64,000 nt of DNA. It comes from Candidatus Microthrix parvicella Bio17-1. Its GTDB lineage: Bacteria; Actinomycetota; Acidimicrobiia; Acidimicrobiales; Microtrichaceae. Each line of letters starts with the position of its first letter. Positions within the stretch are counted from its first letter, which is position 1. The notes beneath the pieces are model-generated. The model had not been told where the DNA came from and made no database searches. It saw only the letters and a list, made by a program, of their open reading frames with translations. The stretch spans positions 682,001 through 746,000 of the forward strand of contig NZ_AMPG01000002.1 in the NCBI RefSeq assembly GCF_000299415.1, in the 5' to 3' direction. This document shows, one piece after another, positions 36,865-46,856 of this stretch. The translations under genes were made by a program, and so were the position numbers.

Positions 36865-37953
36865 CTACGGGCCGGGAGCCTGCTCGGCGATGCCGCCGCC
36901 GAGCACCACCTGTGCGTTGCCGTCGAGCGGGATGGAATACAACACCACCGACTGTCCGGAGGCCACGTAACGCTCCGGCCGGTCGAAGACGACCCGGTCG
37001 TTGCCGTCCCAGGCAGCGTTGCGAACGGCGCCGTGGGCGGCAGTCTGCACCTGCACCCGGGCACCGCGCTCCGGTGGAGAGCCACCGGCCCATGTCGGCT
37101 GCGACAGGCTCAGCGCCGTGACCTCCAGGTCGGCTTCGAATCCAACGGTGACCGTGCCCGCATCCAGGTCGACCGCGGTGGCGTAACGACGCCGGCCGCC
37201 ACCGGGCAGACCCAGCCCCTTGCGCTGGCCGGGCGTGATCAATTCCAGGGCCGGAACGGTGCCCACCTCGGCACCGTCCGCCGTCACCACCCGTCCCGGC
37301 GTGAGGTCGATGCGACGCTCGAGGAACGCTCGTCGTCCGTCGGCTCTGGTGATGAAGCACACATCCTGGGAGTCGGGCTTGTGGGCGGTGCGCATGCCCA
37401 GGGCATCGGCGCGGCGGCGCACCTCGTCCTTGGTCAGATGCCCAATGGGAAAGCGGGTTCGCGCCAGATCGTCGGCCGACAGCATGTGCAGCACGTAGGA
37501 CTGGTCCTTGGCGTCGTCGGCACCCCGAGCCAGCCGGGGCCCGTCGAGGGTGGACACGATCTGTGCATGGTGACCCGTGGCCACCGCATCGAAGCCCAGT
37601 GCCCGGGCCCGCCGCAACAATTTGTCGAACTTGATGTGTCGATTGCACTCCACGCACGGGTTGGGGGTGCGGCCCTGCGCGTGGGCCTCGACGTAGGGAC
37701 CCACGACCGCCCGCTCAAAGTCGTCGCCAAGCGCGAACACCAGGTGTTCGATGCCCAGCGCGTCGGCCACGCGACGGGCATCGTCGACGTCGCTCACCGA
37801 GCAGCAGCCCGAATCAGACTCGCCACCCCACAGCTTCAGCGTGACCCCCACCACCTCAACGCCGCTCTCCACCAGTTCGGCTGCGGCCACCGAGCTGTCG
37901 ACGCCTCCGGACATGGCCATGAGCACGCGCTCGGTGGCCGGCGCAGCGCTCAC
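36865..37953 (-). CDS. mnmA: tRNA-specific 2-thiouridylase
   Basis: MnmA/TrmU adds sulfur to U34 of Lys, Glu and Gln tRNAs. The 362-residue product has the PP-loop AMSGGVDSSV near residue 13, the catalytic cysteine in NPCVECNRHIKF, KDQSYVL, the second cysteine in SQDVCFI, and a C-terminal beta-barrel. The GTG at 37953 overlaps the desulfurase stop as GTGA, so the sulfur donor and the thiolase are co-translated. The length is normal. Confidence 0.95.
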   Translation of the reverse strand: MSAAPATERVLMAMSGGVDSSVAAAELVESGVEVVGVTLKLWGGESDSGCCSVSDVDDARRVADALGIEHLVFALGDDFERAVVGPYVEAHAQGRTPNPCVECNRHIKFDKLLRRARALGFDAVATGHHAQIVSTLDGPRLARGADDAKDQSYVLHMLSADDLARTRFPIGHLTKDEVRRRADALGMRTAHKPDSQDVCFITRADGRRAFLERRIDLTPGRVVTADGAEVGTVPALELITPGQRKGLGLPGGGRRRYATAVDLDAGTVTVGFEADLEVTALSLSQPTWAGGSPPERGARVQVQTAAHGAVRNAAWDGNDRVVFDRPERYVASGQSVVLYSIPLDGNAQVVLGGGIAEQAPGP

Positions 37954-39203
37954 GAGAAGAGCTTCAGTCGCTCGACCGCCGCGGGCACCGCAACGAGGGC
38001 GGCGTCCACGTCGGCGTCGGTGCTCGCTGCCCCCAACGTCAGGCGCAACGCCCCGAGCGCCACCTCACGGGGCTGGCCCAGCGCCTCGACCACGTACGAC
38101 GGCTCCTGTGCGCCGCTTGCGCACGACGAGGCCGCCGTGGCCATGATGCCCGCCCGCTCCAACAGGTACAGCAGCGCCTCGGTCTCCACTCCCGGCAGGC
38201 AGACGTGGCAGTTGCCCGCCACCTTGCTCGACCGGTCGGACATGGTGGCGGCACGCTGATCGGCGGTGGCGGCCGCCACACCCGTTTCGATCAGGCCGGG
38301 AATGGCGGCCGAAAGCCCGTCGGCCAGGCGGTCACGCAGCGCGGCGATGCGCACCAGGTCCTCGTCGCGATGGTTGGCGGTGGCCCGGGCTGCTGCGGCC
38401 ATCCCCAGCACCCCTGCCACGTTGAGGGTGCCGGCACGACGGTCGCGCTCCTGACCGCCCCCAACCGCCCGCGGCGACAGGTGAAGACCGTCACGCACCA
38501 CCAGCAGTCCGATGCCCTTTGGGCCGCCAAACTTGTGTGCCCCCACCGAAATCAGGTCGGCCCGAGCCGCCGACACAGCAACGTCCAGCCACTGGTGGGC
38601 CTGCACGGCGTCGGTGTGCAGGATCGCCTCCGGAGCATGACGGCGCACCACATCGGCCACCGCATTCAGCGTGGCGATGGTGCCCACCTCGTTGTTGACG
38701 AGGATCACCGAGACCAACCCCACCGTGGTGCCGGCCCTCGTCGCCGCGCTGAGCGTCGCCTCCAGAACATCGAGGTCCACCCGTCCCCGGCCATCGACGG
38801 CCACCTCCACACCACCGAGATCACGGGTCGGCTGACGCACCGCCGGGTGCTCGATGGCGGAGCACAGCACGGCCTGGCCCTCCCTCGGGCCGCCATGCCC
38901 CACCGTGCCGTAGACGGCCAGGTTGTCGGCCTCGGTGCCGCCGGAGGTAAAGACGATCTCCGAGGGCCGGGCGCCAAACAACTCGGCCAACTCGTCGCGG
39001 GCATCGTCGGCGGCGCGACGGGCGCGGCGGGCCATCAGGTGACCGCCCGATGGGTTGGCCCACAGATCGCCCTGGGTGACCCGTGCCATGGCCTCGGCGG
39101 CCTCCGGTCGAAGCGGCGTGGTGGCGGCATGATCGAGGTAGTGCACCGGCACGTCCTCCTCGTCCGACGCAATGGTTGATTCGTGCTCGGCACCGGTCAT
39201 CAT
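37950..39203 (-). CDS. Cysteine desulfurase (IscS/NifS family)
   Basis: PLP enzyme that takes sulfur from cysteine as a persulfide. The 417-residue product has YLDHAATTPLRPEA, SGGTEADNLA, the Schiff-base Lys in GAHKFGGPKG, and the catalytic Cys in ASSCASGAQEP near residue 363. A short loop around this cysteine fits group I enzymes. The start lies at overlapping ATGATG (39203/39200), with GGAG 4 nt upstream, and overlaps the RDD gene stop. It is followed directly by mnmA, suggesting it feeds tRNA thiolation, and possibly Fe-S cluster assembly. Confidence 0.94.
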   Translation of the reverse strand: MMTGAEHESTIASDEEDVPVHYLDHAATTPLRPEAAEAMARVTQGDLWANPSGGHLMARRARRAADDARDELAELFGARPSEIVFTSGGTEADNLAVYGTVGHGGPREGQAVLCSAIEHPAVRQPTRDLGGVEVAVDGRGRVDLDVLEATLSAATRAGTTVGLVSVILVNNEVGTIATLNAVADVVRRHAPEAILHTDAVQAHQWLDVAVSAARADLISVGAHKFGGPKGIGLLVVRDGLHLSPRAVGGGQERDRRAGTLNVAGVLGMAAAARATANHRDEDLVRIAALRDRLADGLSAAIPGLIETGVAAATADQRAATMSDRSSKVAGNCHVCLPGVETEALLYLLERAGIMATAASSCASGAQEPSYVVEALGQPREVALGALRLTLGAASTDADVDAALVAVPAAVERLKLFS

Positions 39204-40123
39204 GGGCTCCATCCGCCGACCGCCACCGGCTGGTTGACCGCGGCGCCGGTCCACAGCGGTGGCCCGCTGGGGGCGGCCCACCCGCCGGCCGGGTTGGTGA
39301 CCGCCGTTTCGTAGTCTCCCAACCCGACTGCGGCCAAACCGCCCTGACGCCGCTGATAGGCCGAACACACGGCCGTCAGAAACTCTTCGGCCGTCATCCA
39401 CGTGGGTACCGGAATGCCGATGCGCGCCACGACGCGATGACCGAGTTCGTTGGTGATCGCCCGGCGGGTGGCCGGATCGAGGGCGCCCAGCCGCAGGAGC
39501 ACCTCCCGCACCATGCCGTAACCGGCGTCACTCAGCCGTGCGACGTCCAACAGACCGACATACTCGCCATGACCGGGAGGCGTGGGGAACACCACCGGTT
39601 GAAGCCGCTTGTCCGATGCCTGGTCGCTGACCACAAACGTTCCGGCCATGAGGTCGCCCAGCCGCTGCGCCTTCGGGCTGAAAAACGAGGCGATGATCGC
39701 CAAGGCACCGATGGTCAAATAGATCTCCACCAAGCCGGCGATGGCACGCATGAGCGACTCGGACCATCCCACCGGACCGCCTTCGCCTGAGATCACCCGC
39801 AACCCAACCGCAGCCTTGCCGGGGGTTCGGCCCCGCCACAACGCCTCGAACGCCGCCGGGTAACCGACGAGCACCGCCAGGAACGATCCGAAGAACAGGT
39901 AGGCGGCAACGGTCCCGGACGAATTGGACACGATCAGTGCTGCAATGCCGAAGATCAACAGGATCACGGCTTGCAGCAACGTATCGAGCAGGCGGGCCAG
40001 CAGGCGACTGGGGATACCGGCCACCGGCTGGCTCAACAGCACCGCCTCGGGCGTCACCACGGTGTTTGGGTCCGCAGCCAGACCACGACGGCTGACATCG
40101 GCAAACTGCGGGACGGGGCTCAC
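39200..40123 (-). CDS. RDD-family membrane protein
   Basis: A 307-residue protein. An RDD domain (about residues 30-175) holds SRLLARLLDTLLQAVILLIF, the GRTPGKAAVGLRVISGEG motif, and AQRLGDLMAGTFVVSDQ. A C-terminal soluble extension of about 130 residues follows, with Pro-rich tail. The GTG at 40123 is chosen because a TAACCT box lies 7 nt upstream and the longer open frame has no conserved content. It is divergent from the SpoIIM-like gene only 57 bp away; this RDD/SpoIIM pairing recurs in actinobacteria. Function unknown. Confidence 0.85.
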   Translation of the reverse strand: MSPVPQFADVSRRGLAADPNTVVTPEAVLLSQPVAGIPSRLLARLLDTLLQAVILLIFGIAALIVSNSSGTVAAYLFFGSFLAVLVGYPAAFEALWRGRTPGKAAVGLRVISGEGGPVGWSESLMRAIAGLVEIYLTIGALAIIASFFSPKAQRLGDLMAGTFVVSDQASDKRLQPVVFPTPPGHGEYVGLLDVARLSDAGYGMVREVLLRLGALDPATRRAITNELGHRVVARIGIPVPTWMTAEEFLTAVCSAYQRRQGGLAAVGLGDYETAVTNPAGGWAAPSGPPLWTGAAVNQPVAVGGWSP

Positions 40124-40130
40124 CCGCCTC

Positions 40131-40136
40131 AGGTTA
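40131..40136 (-). promoter_or_regulatory. Leaderless-type -10 box (TAACCT) before the RDD gene
   Basis: On the minus strand TAACCT ends 7 nt before the GTG at 40123. It is 32 bp from the facing -10 box of the SpoIIM-like gene. Confidence 0.5.
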
Positions 40137-40168
40137 CCGGCCAGGACCCCAACGAGAGCCGCCACCGG

Positions 40169-40174
40169 TACGCT
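40169..40174 (+). promoter_or_regulatory. Leaderless-type -10 box (TACGCT) before the SpoIIM-like gene
   Basis: TACGCT ends 6 nt before the GTG at 40181. It forms a tight divergent promoter pair with the box at 40131-40136. Confidence 0.5.
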
Positions 40175-40180
40175 GGGTGG

Positions 40181-41260
40181 GTGGATGTCGACCGCTACAT
40201 CGCCGCCCACCGGGCCACCTGGACCCGACTCGATGAGCTGGTCGGCCGCGCCCAGGTGGCGCCGGGACGCCTCAGCCTGGATGAGACCGAGGAACTGCTC
40301 CGGCTCTATCAGCTGACGTCCGCCCACCTCAGCCACGTTCGCACCAACCATCGCGACCAGGTGCTGATCGGCGGCCTGAGCTCCCGGGTGGCCGCCGCCC
40401 GCCAGGTGATCTACGGCCGACGGGCTCGGGCCCAGCGGGCGCTCGTGTCGTTCTTCACGGTCGGCTTTCCGCTGGCCGTGGTGCAGGCACGGCGGGCCAT
40501 CGCCATGTCGGCGCTGTTGCTCCTTGGTTCAGCTCTCGCAACCGGAATTTGGTTCAACAATTCGCCGGAGGCCCTCGACGTCACCATCTCCCCCGAACAG
40601 CAGGAGTTGATTGCGAATCACGAGTTCGAGCAGTACTACAGCTCACAGGGCGCAGGGCAGTTTGCGGCCCAGGTGCAGACCAACAACATCCAGGTGAGCC
40701 TGTTGGCATTGGCGGGCGGCGCAACCGCCGGCACGCTGACCGTCGCTGTGCTGCTGTCCAACGGTTTCAGCCTCGGTGCAGTGGGTGCGCTGATGCACCA
40801 GAACGACGCTGCCGGAACGTTCTGGGGCCTGATCCTGCCTCACGGGCTTTTGGAGATCTCGGCCATCATCGTGGCGGGCGCGGTCGGCCTGAAGTTGGGA
40901 TGGGCGATCCTGGCTCCTGGCGAGGATCGCAGCCGCACCGAGGCCATCACCAGCGAGGCCCGCAACGGCGTCACCATCGTGGTTGGCCTGGCGATCTGGT
41001 TTGTGGTGGCCGGGTTCATCGAGGCGCTGGTGACCCCGTCAGGGCTGCCCGCAGCGGTCCGCATCCTCATCGGCGTCCTGGCCCTGGCCGCGGCGGTGCT
41101 GCACGTGCTGGCGTTCGGGCCCGCTGCGCTGGCGCAGGCCCGCTCGGATGACGCGACCGATCCTTGGGAGTCCGAACGCGCCGACCTCGCGAGAGCGGAC
41201 AAGCTGACCTCCGGCATCGTGGCCGGCACCCCCGCTCCTACAGCGCCCCGCGCGCCTTGA
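40181..41260 (+). CDS. Stage II sporulation protein M-like membrane protein
   Basis: A 359-residue SpoIIM-family protein. The N-terminal about 100 residues are helical and soluble (YIAAHRATWTRLDELVGRA, LDETEELLRLYQLTSAHL). The membrane part has ALVSFFTVGFPLAVVQARRAIAMSALLLLG, a periplasmic loop with the family segment NNIQVSLLALAGG, ILPHGLLEISAIIVAGAVGL, and two C-terminal helices. In Bacillus SpoIIM scaffolds a peptidoglycan-degrading complex in engulfment, but non-sporulating actinobacteria keep it beside MoxR and DUF58 genes for an unknown role. The last 23 bp overlap the convergent DUF58 gene. Confidence 0.85.
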   Translation: MDVDRYIAAHRATWTRLDELVGRAQVAPGRLSLDETEELLRLYQLTSAHLSHVRTNHRDQVLIGGLSSRVAAARQVIYGRRARAQRALVSFFTVGFPLAVVQARRAIAMSALLLLGSALATGIWFNNSPEALDVTISPEQQELIANHEFEQYYSSQGAGQFAAQVQTNNIQVSLLALAGGATAGTLTVAVLLSNGFSLGAVGALMHQNDAAGTFWGLILPHGLLEISAIIVAGAVGLKLGWAILAPGEDRSRTEAITSEARNGVTIVVGLAIWFVVAGFIEALVTPSGLPAAVRILIGVLALAAAVLHVLAFGPAALAQARSDDATDPWESERADLARADKLTSGIVAGTPAPTAPRAP

Positions 41261-42560
41261 GCCCCAGGTAGGCGTCGGCCAACCGACCGGACAGCCTGCC
41301 GACCGGGGCATCGACCACCTGCGCGCCCAACGCCCGCAGGCGTCGGGCGGTGCGTTCGCGTTCGGCCAGCGCCGCCAGCGCCGCCGTCTTCCGGTAGGCG
41401 TCCTCAAGCTCCAGCGGTTTTTGTCGTGACCAGGCCAGCACCTCGGGGTCCTGAACTCCGCCGACCAGCACCATGTGGGTGCGGGTGATCAGCGGCATCG
41501 CCGGGATCAAGGCCTCCATCACCGCCTGCTCCACCAGGTCGGTCAACACCACCAGCAGTGCCCGGCGCCGGAACCGCGCCACCGTCGTTGCGAAGGCCCC
41601 GACGTAGTCCGACTCTGCCAAGGCCGGCTGGAGGGCGTACATCGCCTCGGTCAGGCGCATCACCTGGTCGGTTCGTCGGCTGGCCGCCACCACCGATCGC
41701 ACCCGGGTGTCGAAGGTGACCAGGCCGCAGCGATCCCCCACCCCGGTGGACACGGCAGCAAGCATCATCGCCGCATCCATGGCGTGTTCCACCCGGGGCA
41801 CACCGGCCACCTTGCCCGCCATCACCCGCCCATTGTCCAACAGCACCACCACGTTCTGGTTGCGCTCGGTGCGATACGTGCGCACGATGGGCTTGCCCAT
41901 CCGTGCGGTGGCCCGCCAATCGATGCGACGAAAGTCGTCGTTCACCCCGTACTCGCGCAGGCTCTCAAACTCGGTCCCCGCGCCCAGACCTTTGGCCGTG
42001 CGCAGCCCCAGCTGGAGCGACCGGGCGCGATTGATCTTCAGCTCGGCCTCCGCCCGTGAACGGAACGGCGGATACACCCGCAGCTCTCCGGGCAGTTCCA
42101 CCCGACCCTGGCGGCCGACCAGCCCCAGCGGGCCGCGCAGCCGCAGGCCGATGAACCCCAGGTGGATGTGGCCGCGCCGCACCGGCTCGATGGTGGTTCG
42201 AACCTCAACCGTGGCGCTGCCCGCCACCGTCACGGTGGCCCGCCTGTCGGCGGCTCGAAGCGACGGCGGCAGTTCGTCGGAGAAGGTCACCCGAACCCCG
42301 GCCCTCGTCGGGTTGGTCAGCCGCCACACCAGAGGTGCCTCGCGACCTTGGGTGGCCGTGGGGGGCAACACGCGCCTCACCTCCAACCTGCTGGGCTTCA
42401 AGGTGGCGAAGAAGTCTCCGACGGCCACCACGCCCAGCACCAGGTTGGCGCCGACCAGCAGGCTGAGCGCCGCCGCAGCGTTGGCCGGCGCAACCACGAC
42501 CACCACGACGGACAGCGAAGCCGCGATCAACGCCAGTCGCCAAGTGGGAACAGGAAACAC
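41238..42560 (-). CDS. DUF58-domain protein
   Basis: A 440-residue protein with two N-terminal membrane helices (about residues 9-50), a beta-rich middle, and the DUF58 region near 210-300: FESLREYGVNDDFRRIDWRA, GKPIVRTYRTERNQNVVVLL, and the MIDAS-like DNGRVM of the following von Willebrand factor A-like fold. DUF58 proteins are almost always encoded next to MoxR ATPases and are thought to be their partners. Only 3 bp separate it from moxR upstream. It overlaps the SpoIIM-like gene tail to tail by 23 bp. Confidence 0.88.
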   Translation of the reverse strand: MFPVPTWRLALIAASLSVVVVVVAPANAAAALSLLVGANLVLGVVAVGDFFATLKPSRLEVRRVLPPTATQGREAPLVWRLTNPTRAGVRVTFSDELPPSLRAADRRATVTVAGSATVEVRTTIEPVRRGHIHLGFIGLRLRGPLGLVGRQGRVELPGELRVYPPFRSRAEAELKINRARSLQLGLRTAKGLGAGTEFESLREYGVNDDFRRIDWRATARMGKPIVRTYRTERNQNVVVLLDNGRVMAGKVAGVPRVEHAMDAAMMLAAVSTGVGDRCGLVTFDTRVRSVVAASRRTDQVMRLTEAMYALQPALAESDYVGAFATTVARFRRRALLVVLTDLVEQAVMEALIPAMPLITRTHMVLVGGVQDPEVLAWSRQKPLELEDAYRKTAALAALAERERTARRLRALGAQVVDAPVGRLSGRLADAYLGLKARGAL

Positions 42561-42563
42561 GGG

Positions 42564-43586
<1,023 letters not shown>

Positions 43587-44699
43587 GGGTGAGTTCTCCT
43601 CTGAGGTCTTCGAGGTCGTTGGCCAGGCGCACCAGCGCCGACTCGGTGTTGATCGGTGAGCTGATCAGCAATGCATCAACCTGTTCGGGAGGCCGTTGCA
43701 GTCGCTGGGCCACAGCCCGGGACACGGCCGGGTCAGCGGCCGATTGGTCGATGCCCAGTTGCCGCCGGGCCGACGACAGGATCTGGGCCCGCAGCAGCGT
43801 GGCGGTGCCGGCCGGGTCGCGACGGCGGCGCAGCAGGTCGCCCACCGCCTCGGTGTGTTCGGAACCGGCGATCGACACCGGTAACGGCTCGTCCACGTGA
43901 CGACCCACCCGGCGTGCCCGGGCCACCGCCAGCAGCAGCGCGGCCAGCAGGAGTTGGATCAGCGCGCCCCGCCACTTTGCCGACAACAACTCGAACGGAC
44001 TCTGGTCGCCGCCTTCGCCCGTCGGGGCACGAAACGGACGAACGATGGCCAGCGTCGAGCCTCGGCCCATGTCGGTCAGCGCCGCCAGCATCGGACCGTT
44101 GTCGACAAGGTTGTCGGCGGTGGGGTCCTGGCCTGGCTCAAGGCGTTCGGACAGCGAGGCGTTCTCAAACAGGCTGGTGCCACCAAGCGTCACGATCCGT
44201 CCTTGCCCCACCCGGCTCACGACCACCTGTGCCCCGGTCGGGTACCCGAAGCAGAACTCGTCGGACGGCCCCGGCACCACCGGCTCCCCGGGGTTGCGTG
44301 GCTGGCTCAGCGATCGCAGCCCGTCCACGGTGCAGCCGGGCTCGTTCGACGGGTCAACCGGCTCGTAGTCGCCGATGTCGGCACCAATGCGGTCCGACGG
44401 CTGCCCCAGCACGATGCTGGCGCCCGCCTCTGCCGCAGCGGTCCAACGCCGCGCCTGGTCGGGCTGGGTCGCCCCGGCCGAAGGCACCAGCACTGCGTCG
44501 TAGCCGATCACAGGGTCGCCTGCGTCGATCACGGTGACCCGGGTGCCCAACTGCTCCGCAAGGTCGACGGTGATCGACAGGCCACGAGGGCCCTTCTCGT
44601 CCGGGCCGAGGGCGCCGCCCCCACCGCCCCTGCCCGCCACCACGACGACGGCCAGCGCCACCACGACCACCCCGGCAACGGCCGGCCCGGCTCGCCGAT

Positions 44700-45410
44700 T
44701 CACAGCTGAACCACCTCCACAGGCGTCGACTCGTCGATGCTGCTGGGGGCCCGACCGGCGGCCTTGGCCGCGGCGGTCACCTCGGCACCCCGGGTGCGGG
44801 CCGCCTCCACATCGGACCGGTTCACCTCGTAGGCCCCAAACCAGGCGTCCTCAAAAGCTCCTGTCAGCTCACCAAACGTCCCCGACACGTCATTGAGGCC
44901 GGCCGCCACATCGGCACGCAGTTCGCCGGTGGTCCGCGAGCGGGAACGGGGCACCCGATTGAGCACCACCAATTCGGCCACGCACTGACGGTAGGTCGCC
45001 AACAACGTCTCCCTGAACCGTCCGGCCTCCAGGAGCCGGTCGGTCTCGATGGCCAGCGCCCCGGGGTCATCCAGTTCCTCGGTGGTCACCGTCGGGCCGA
45101 CCTCATCGGCCTCGCCACCCTTGGGAAGTCGCACCCAACGCAGCGCCACCAGCACCATCGCCCCGATCAACACCACGACGAGTACGCCGATGATGAGATA
45201 GCCCAGTGCGCTGACACCCCCGGTGGGCAAGTTGGGGTTACCGATATCGGGCGAAGGCAGCCTGTCGAAGATCCACCTGACAAAAGCTCGAACCGGCTCG
45301 AGAAGCCGGTCCATGATCGAGCGTGCCGGCACCACCCTCGCCAACGCCTCGCGCACCTCGTCCGGTGTGGGCGGAGGGGGGCCGTCGCCCAGCCGGGAAA
45401 TCAGGCCCAT
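44700..45410 (-). CDS. DUF4129-domain membrane protein
   Basis: A 236-residue protein with an N-terminal extracytoplasmic amphipathic region (DEVREALARVVPARSIMDRL), one transmembrane helix (LGYLIIGVLVVVLIGAMVLVAL), and a cytoplasmic DUF4129 domain with LLEAGRFRETLLATYRQCVAELV and the FGELTGAFEDAWFGAYEV segment. The ATG at 45410 overlaps the previous stop by about 10 bp. DUF4129 often occurs with transglutaminase-like or MoxR/DUF58 proteins. Confidence 0.82.
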   Translation of the reverse strand: MGLISRLGDGPPPPTPDEVREALARVVPARSIMDRLLEPVRAFVRWIFDRLPSPDIGNPNLPTGGVSALGYLIIGVLVVVLIGAMVLVALRWVRLPKGGEADEVGPTVTTEELDDPGALAIETDRLLEAGRFRETLLATYRQCVAELVVLNRVPRSRSRTTGELRADVAAGLNDVSGTFGELTGAFEDAWFGAYEVNRSDVEAARTRGAEVTAAAKAAGRAPSSIDESTPVEVVQL

Positions 45411-46330
45411 GGGGCACTCGAAGCCTGGGTGGTCGGGGCACTGGGAAACTCGTCGACCATCCTCGACATCAGGTCCCAGCCCTCCCGTCGGCAGCGCAGG
45501 TCGACGTAGGAGGTCAATGCCACCGAGACGGCGACCGTGCTGGCAGCCGCCGTGGCCAACAGACCCGCCGCCGCTCTTGGCACCCACTCCCAATCGGTGG
45601 GAAGCGTGGTGCCGGCGAGCATGTTGACGACCAGGTCGACGACACCGCTGGGCACCACCGCCAGCAATGCGGTGAGAAAGGTCGAGGCAACCACCACCAG
45701 CATGGTGCCAAAGAATCGACTTTGGGTGAGCGACATCGACCGGCCCACCGCCCGCCATCCGCCGTCCTCGATGCCGATCACCGGGCCGATGACCAAAAAC
45801 CAGGTCATGGGGACCAGCACGCCGATGCCGCACACCGCAAAGCCGATGCCCAGGCCCACCAGGTGCAGCACCCACGCCCCGAGCCCACCGCCCATGCGCC
45901 GGGCGGTGCCTCGCAACAGCGAGCGCACCTCCACCGGTTGTCCCGCCAGGCGCCGCCTGAGTAGCAGCGCCGCATAAACGCCCAGCGCCAGGGTGCCCAA
46001 CGACAACCACAGGCTGACAACAACCGACCCGAGCCCGTTCCATCCCGACCCGGCGCCGGTGCCGGTGGGGTCGTTGTTCAGGTCGGCTCCCAGCACGGTG
46101 AAGGCCGTGGTCCGTCCGGCCAGTAGTTGTGCCAGCAACGACGGCGGCAGCACCAAAACCGCCGCTCCTGCCAGCATTGCGCCCAACTCGATGCGGAGAA
46201 ACCCGAAGGCCCCGTCCAGCTTCTCGACAAACCCCATGGGCCCCACCACGAATCCAACGGTGGCCGGCTCATCGCCCGGAGCATGGGTGGTCGGCTGAGC
46301 GGGGCTGGAGGCTGGAACGGTCGGGCTCAC
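45401..46330 (-). CDS. Multi-pass membrane protein at the head of the MoxR operon
   Basis: A 309-residue protein with about six membrane helices (for example IELGAMLAGAAVLVLPPSLL, VVVSLWLSLGTLALGVYAAL, FGTMLVVVASTFLTALLAVV and AAAGLLATAAASTVAVSVAL). The pattern resembles membrane domains of the glycerophosphodiester-phosphodiesterase or DUF975 kind. The GTG at 46330 is chosen; a TTG at 46339 is an alternative. It is the first gene of the five-gene run ending with DUF58. Its own function is unknown. Confidence 0.75.
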   Translation of the reverse strand: MSPTVPASSPAQPTTHAPGDEPATVGFVVGPMGFVEKLDGAFGFLRIELGAMLAGAAVLVLPPSLLAQLLAGRTTAFTVLGADLNNDPTGTGAGSGWNGLGSVVVSLWLSLGTLALGVYAALLLRRRLAGQPVEVRSLLRGTARRMGGGLGAWVLHLVGLGIGFAVCGIGVLVPMTWFLVIGPVIGIEDGGWRAVGRSMSLTQSRFFGTMLVVVASTFLTALLAVVPSGVVDLVVNMLAGTTLPTDWEWVPRAAAGLLATAAASTVAVSVALTSYVDLRCRREGWDLMSRMVDEFPSAPTTQASSAPWA

Positions 46331-46385
46331 GCAGGTCAAGTATGACCTCCCGCCGTGGTGTTCCCGCCCACCGGCCAGGTGGCAT

Positions 46386-46391
46386 TACCTT
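46386..46391 (+). promoter_or_regulatory. Leaderless-type -10 box (TACCTT) before the SRPBCC gene
   Basis: TACCTT ends 7 nt before the ATG at 46399. Confidence 0.5.
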
Positions 46392-46398
46392 GCGGACC

Positions 46399-46848
46399 AT
46401 GAGTCGAATCGAACTGACCGTCGACGTGAAAGCCGACGTGGCGTCCACCTGGGGCGTCCTTGCCGACGTGGGTCACCACGACCGCTGGATGGAGGATGCC
46501 GTGTCGATCCGCTTCGAGGGCAGCCGGCGTTCCGGGGAGGGCACCATCTTCTTCGCAGCGACCCGAGTCGGTCCGTTCCGAACAACCGACCGAATGGTGG
46601 TGACCGAATGGGTCGATGAGCAGCGCATGGCGGTGCGTCACGAGGGTGCGGTCACCGGCACCGGCGTCTTCTCGCTCGAGCCCCGAGACGGCGGCGGCAC
46701 CACCGTGCGCTGGAGCGAGCAACTCGAGTTTCCGTGGTGGTTTGGCGGGCCGCCGGCCCAAGTGCTCGCCAGGCCGTTCCTCATGTGGGTGTGGCGACGC
46801 AACCTGTCCAACCTGGCCCGCCTCGTCGACGCCGGCCCCGCCGTCTAA
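46399..46848 (+). CDS. SRPBCC / polyketide cyclase-like small-molecule binding protein
   Basis: A 149-residue START-like helix-grip protein. It begins MSRIELTVDVKADVASTWGVLADVGHHDRWM, the usual first strand and helices, then alternating strands with Trp/Phe-rich positions (RWSEQLEFPWWFGG) and a long C-terminal helix (FLMWVWRRNLSNLARLV). Members bind hydrophobic ligands and sometimes act as cyclases or toxins. The ligand is unknown. It is divergent from the MoxR operon and convergent with the rhomboid gene. Confidence 0.82.
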   Translation: MSRIELTVDVKADVASTWGVLADVGHHDRWMEDAVSIRFEGSRRSGEGTIFFAATRVGPFRTTDRMVVTEWVDEQRMAVRHEGAVTGTGVFSLEPRDGGGTTVRWSEQLEFPWWFGGPPAQVLARPFLMWVWRRNLSNLARLVDAGPAV

Positions 46849-46856
46849 ACGCCCGC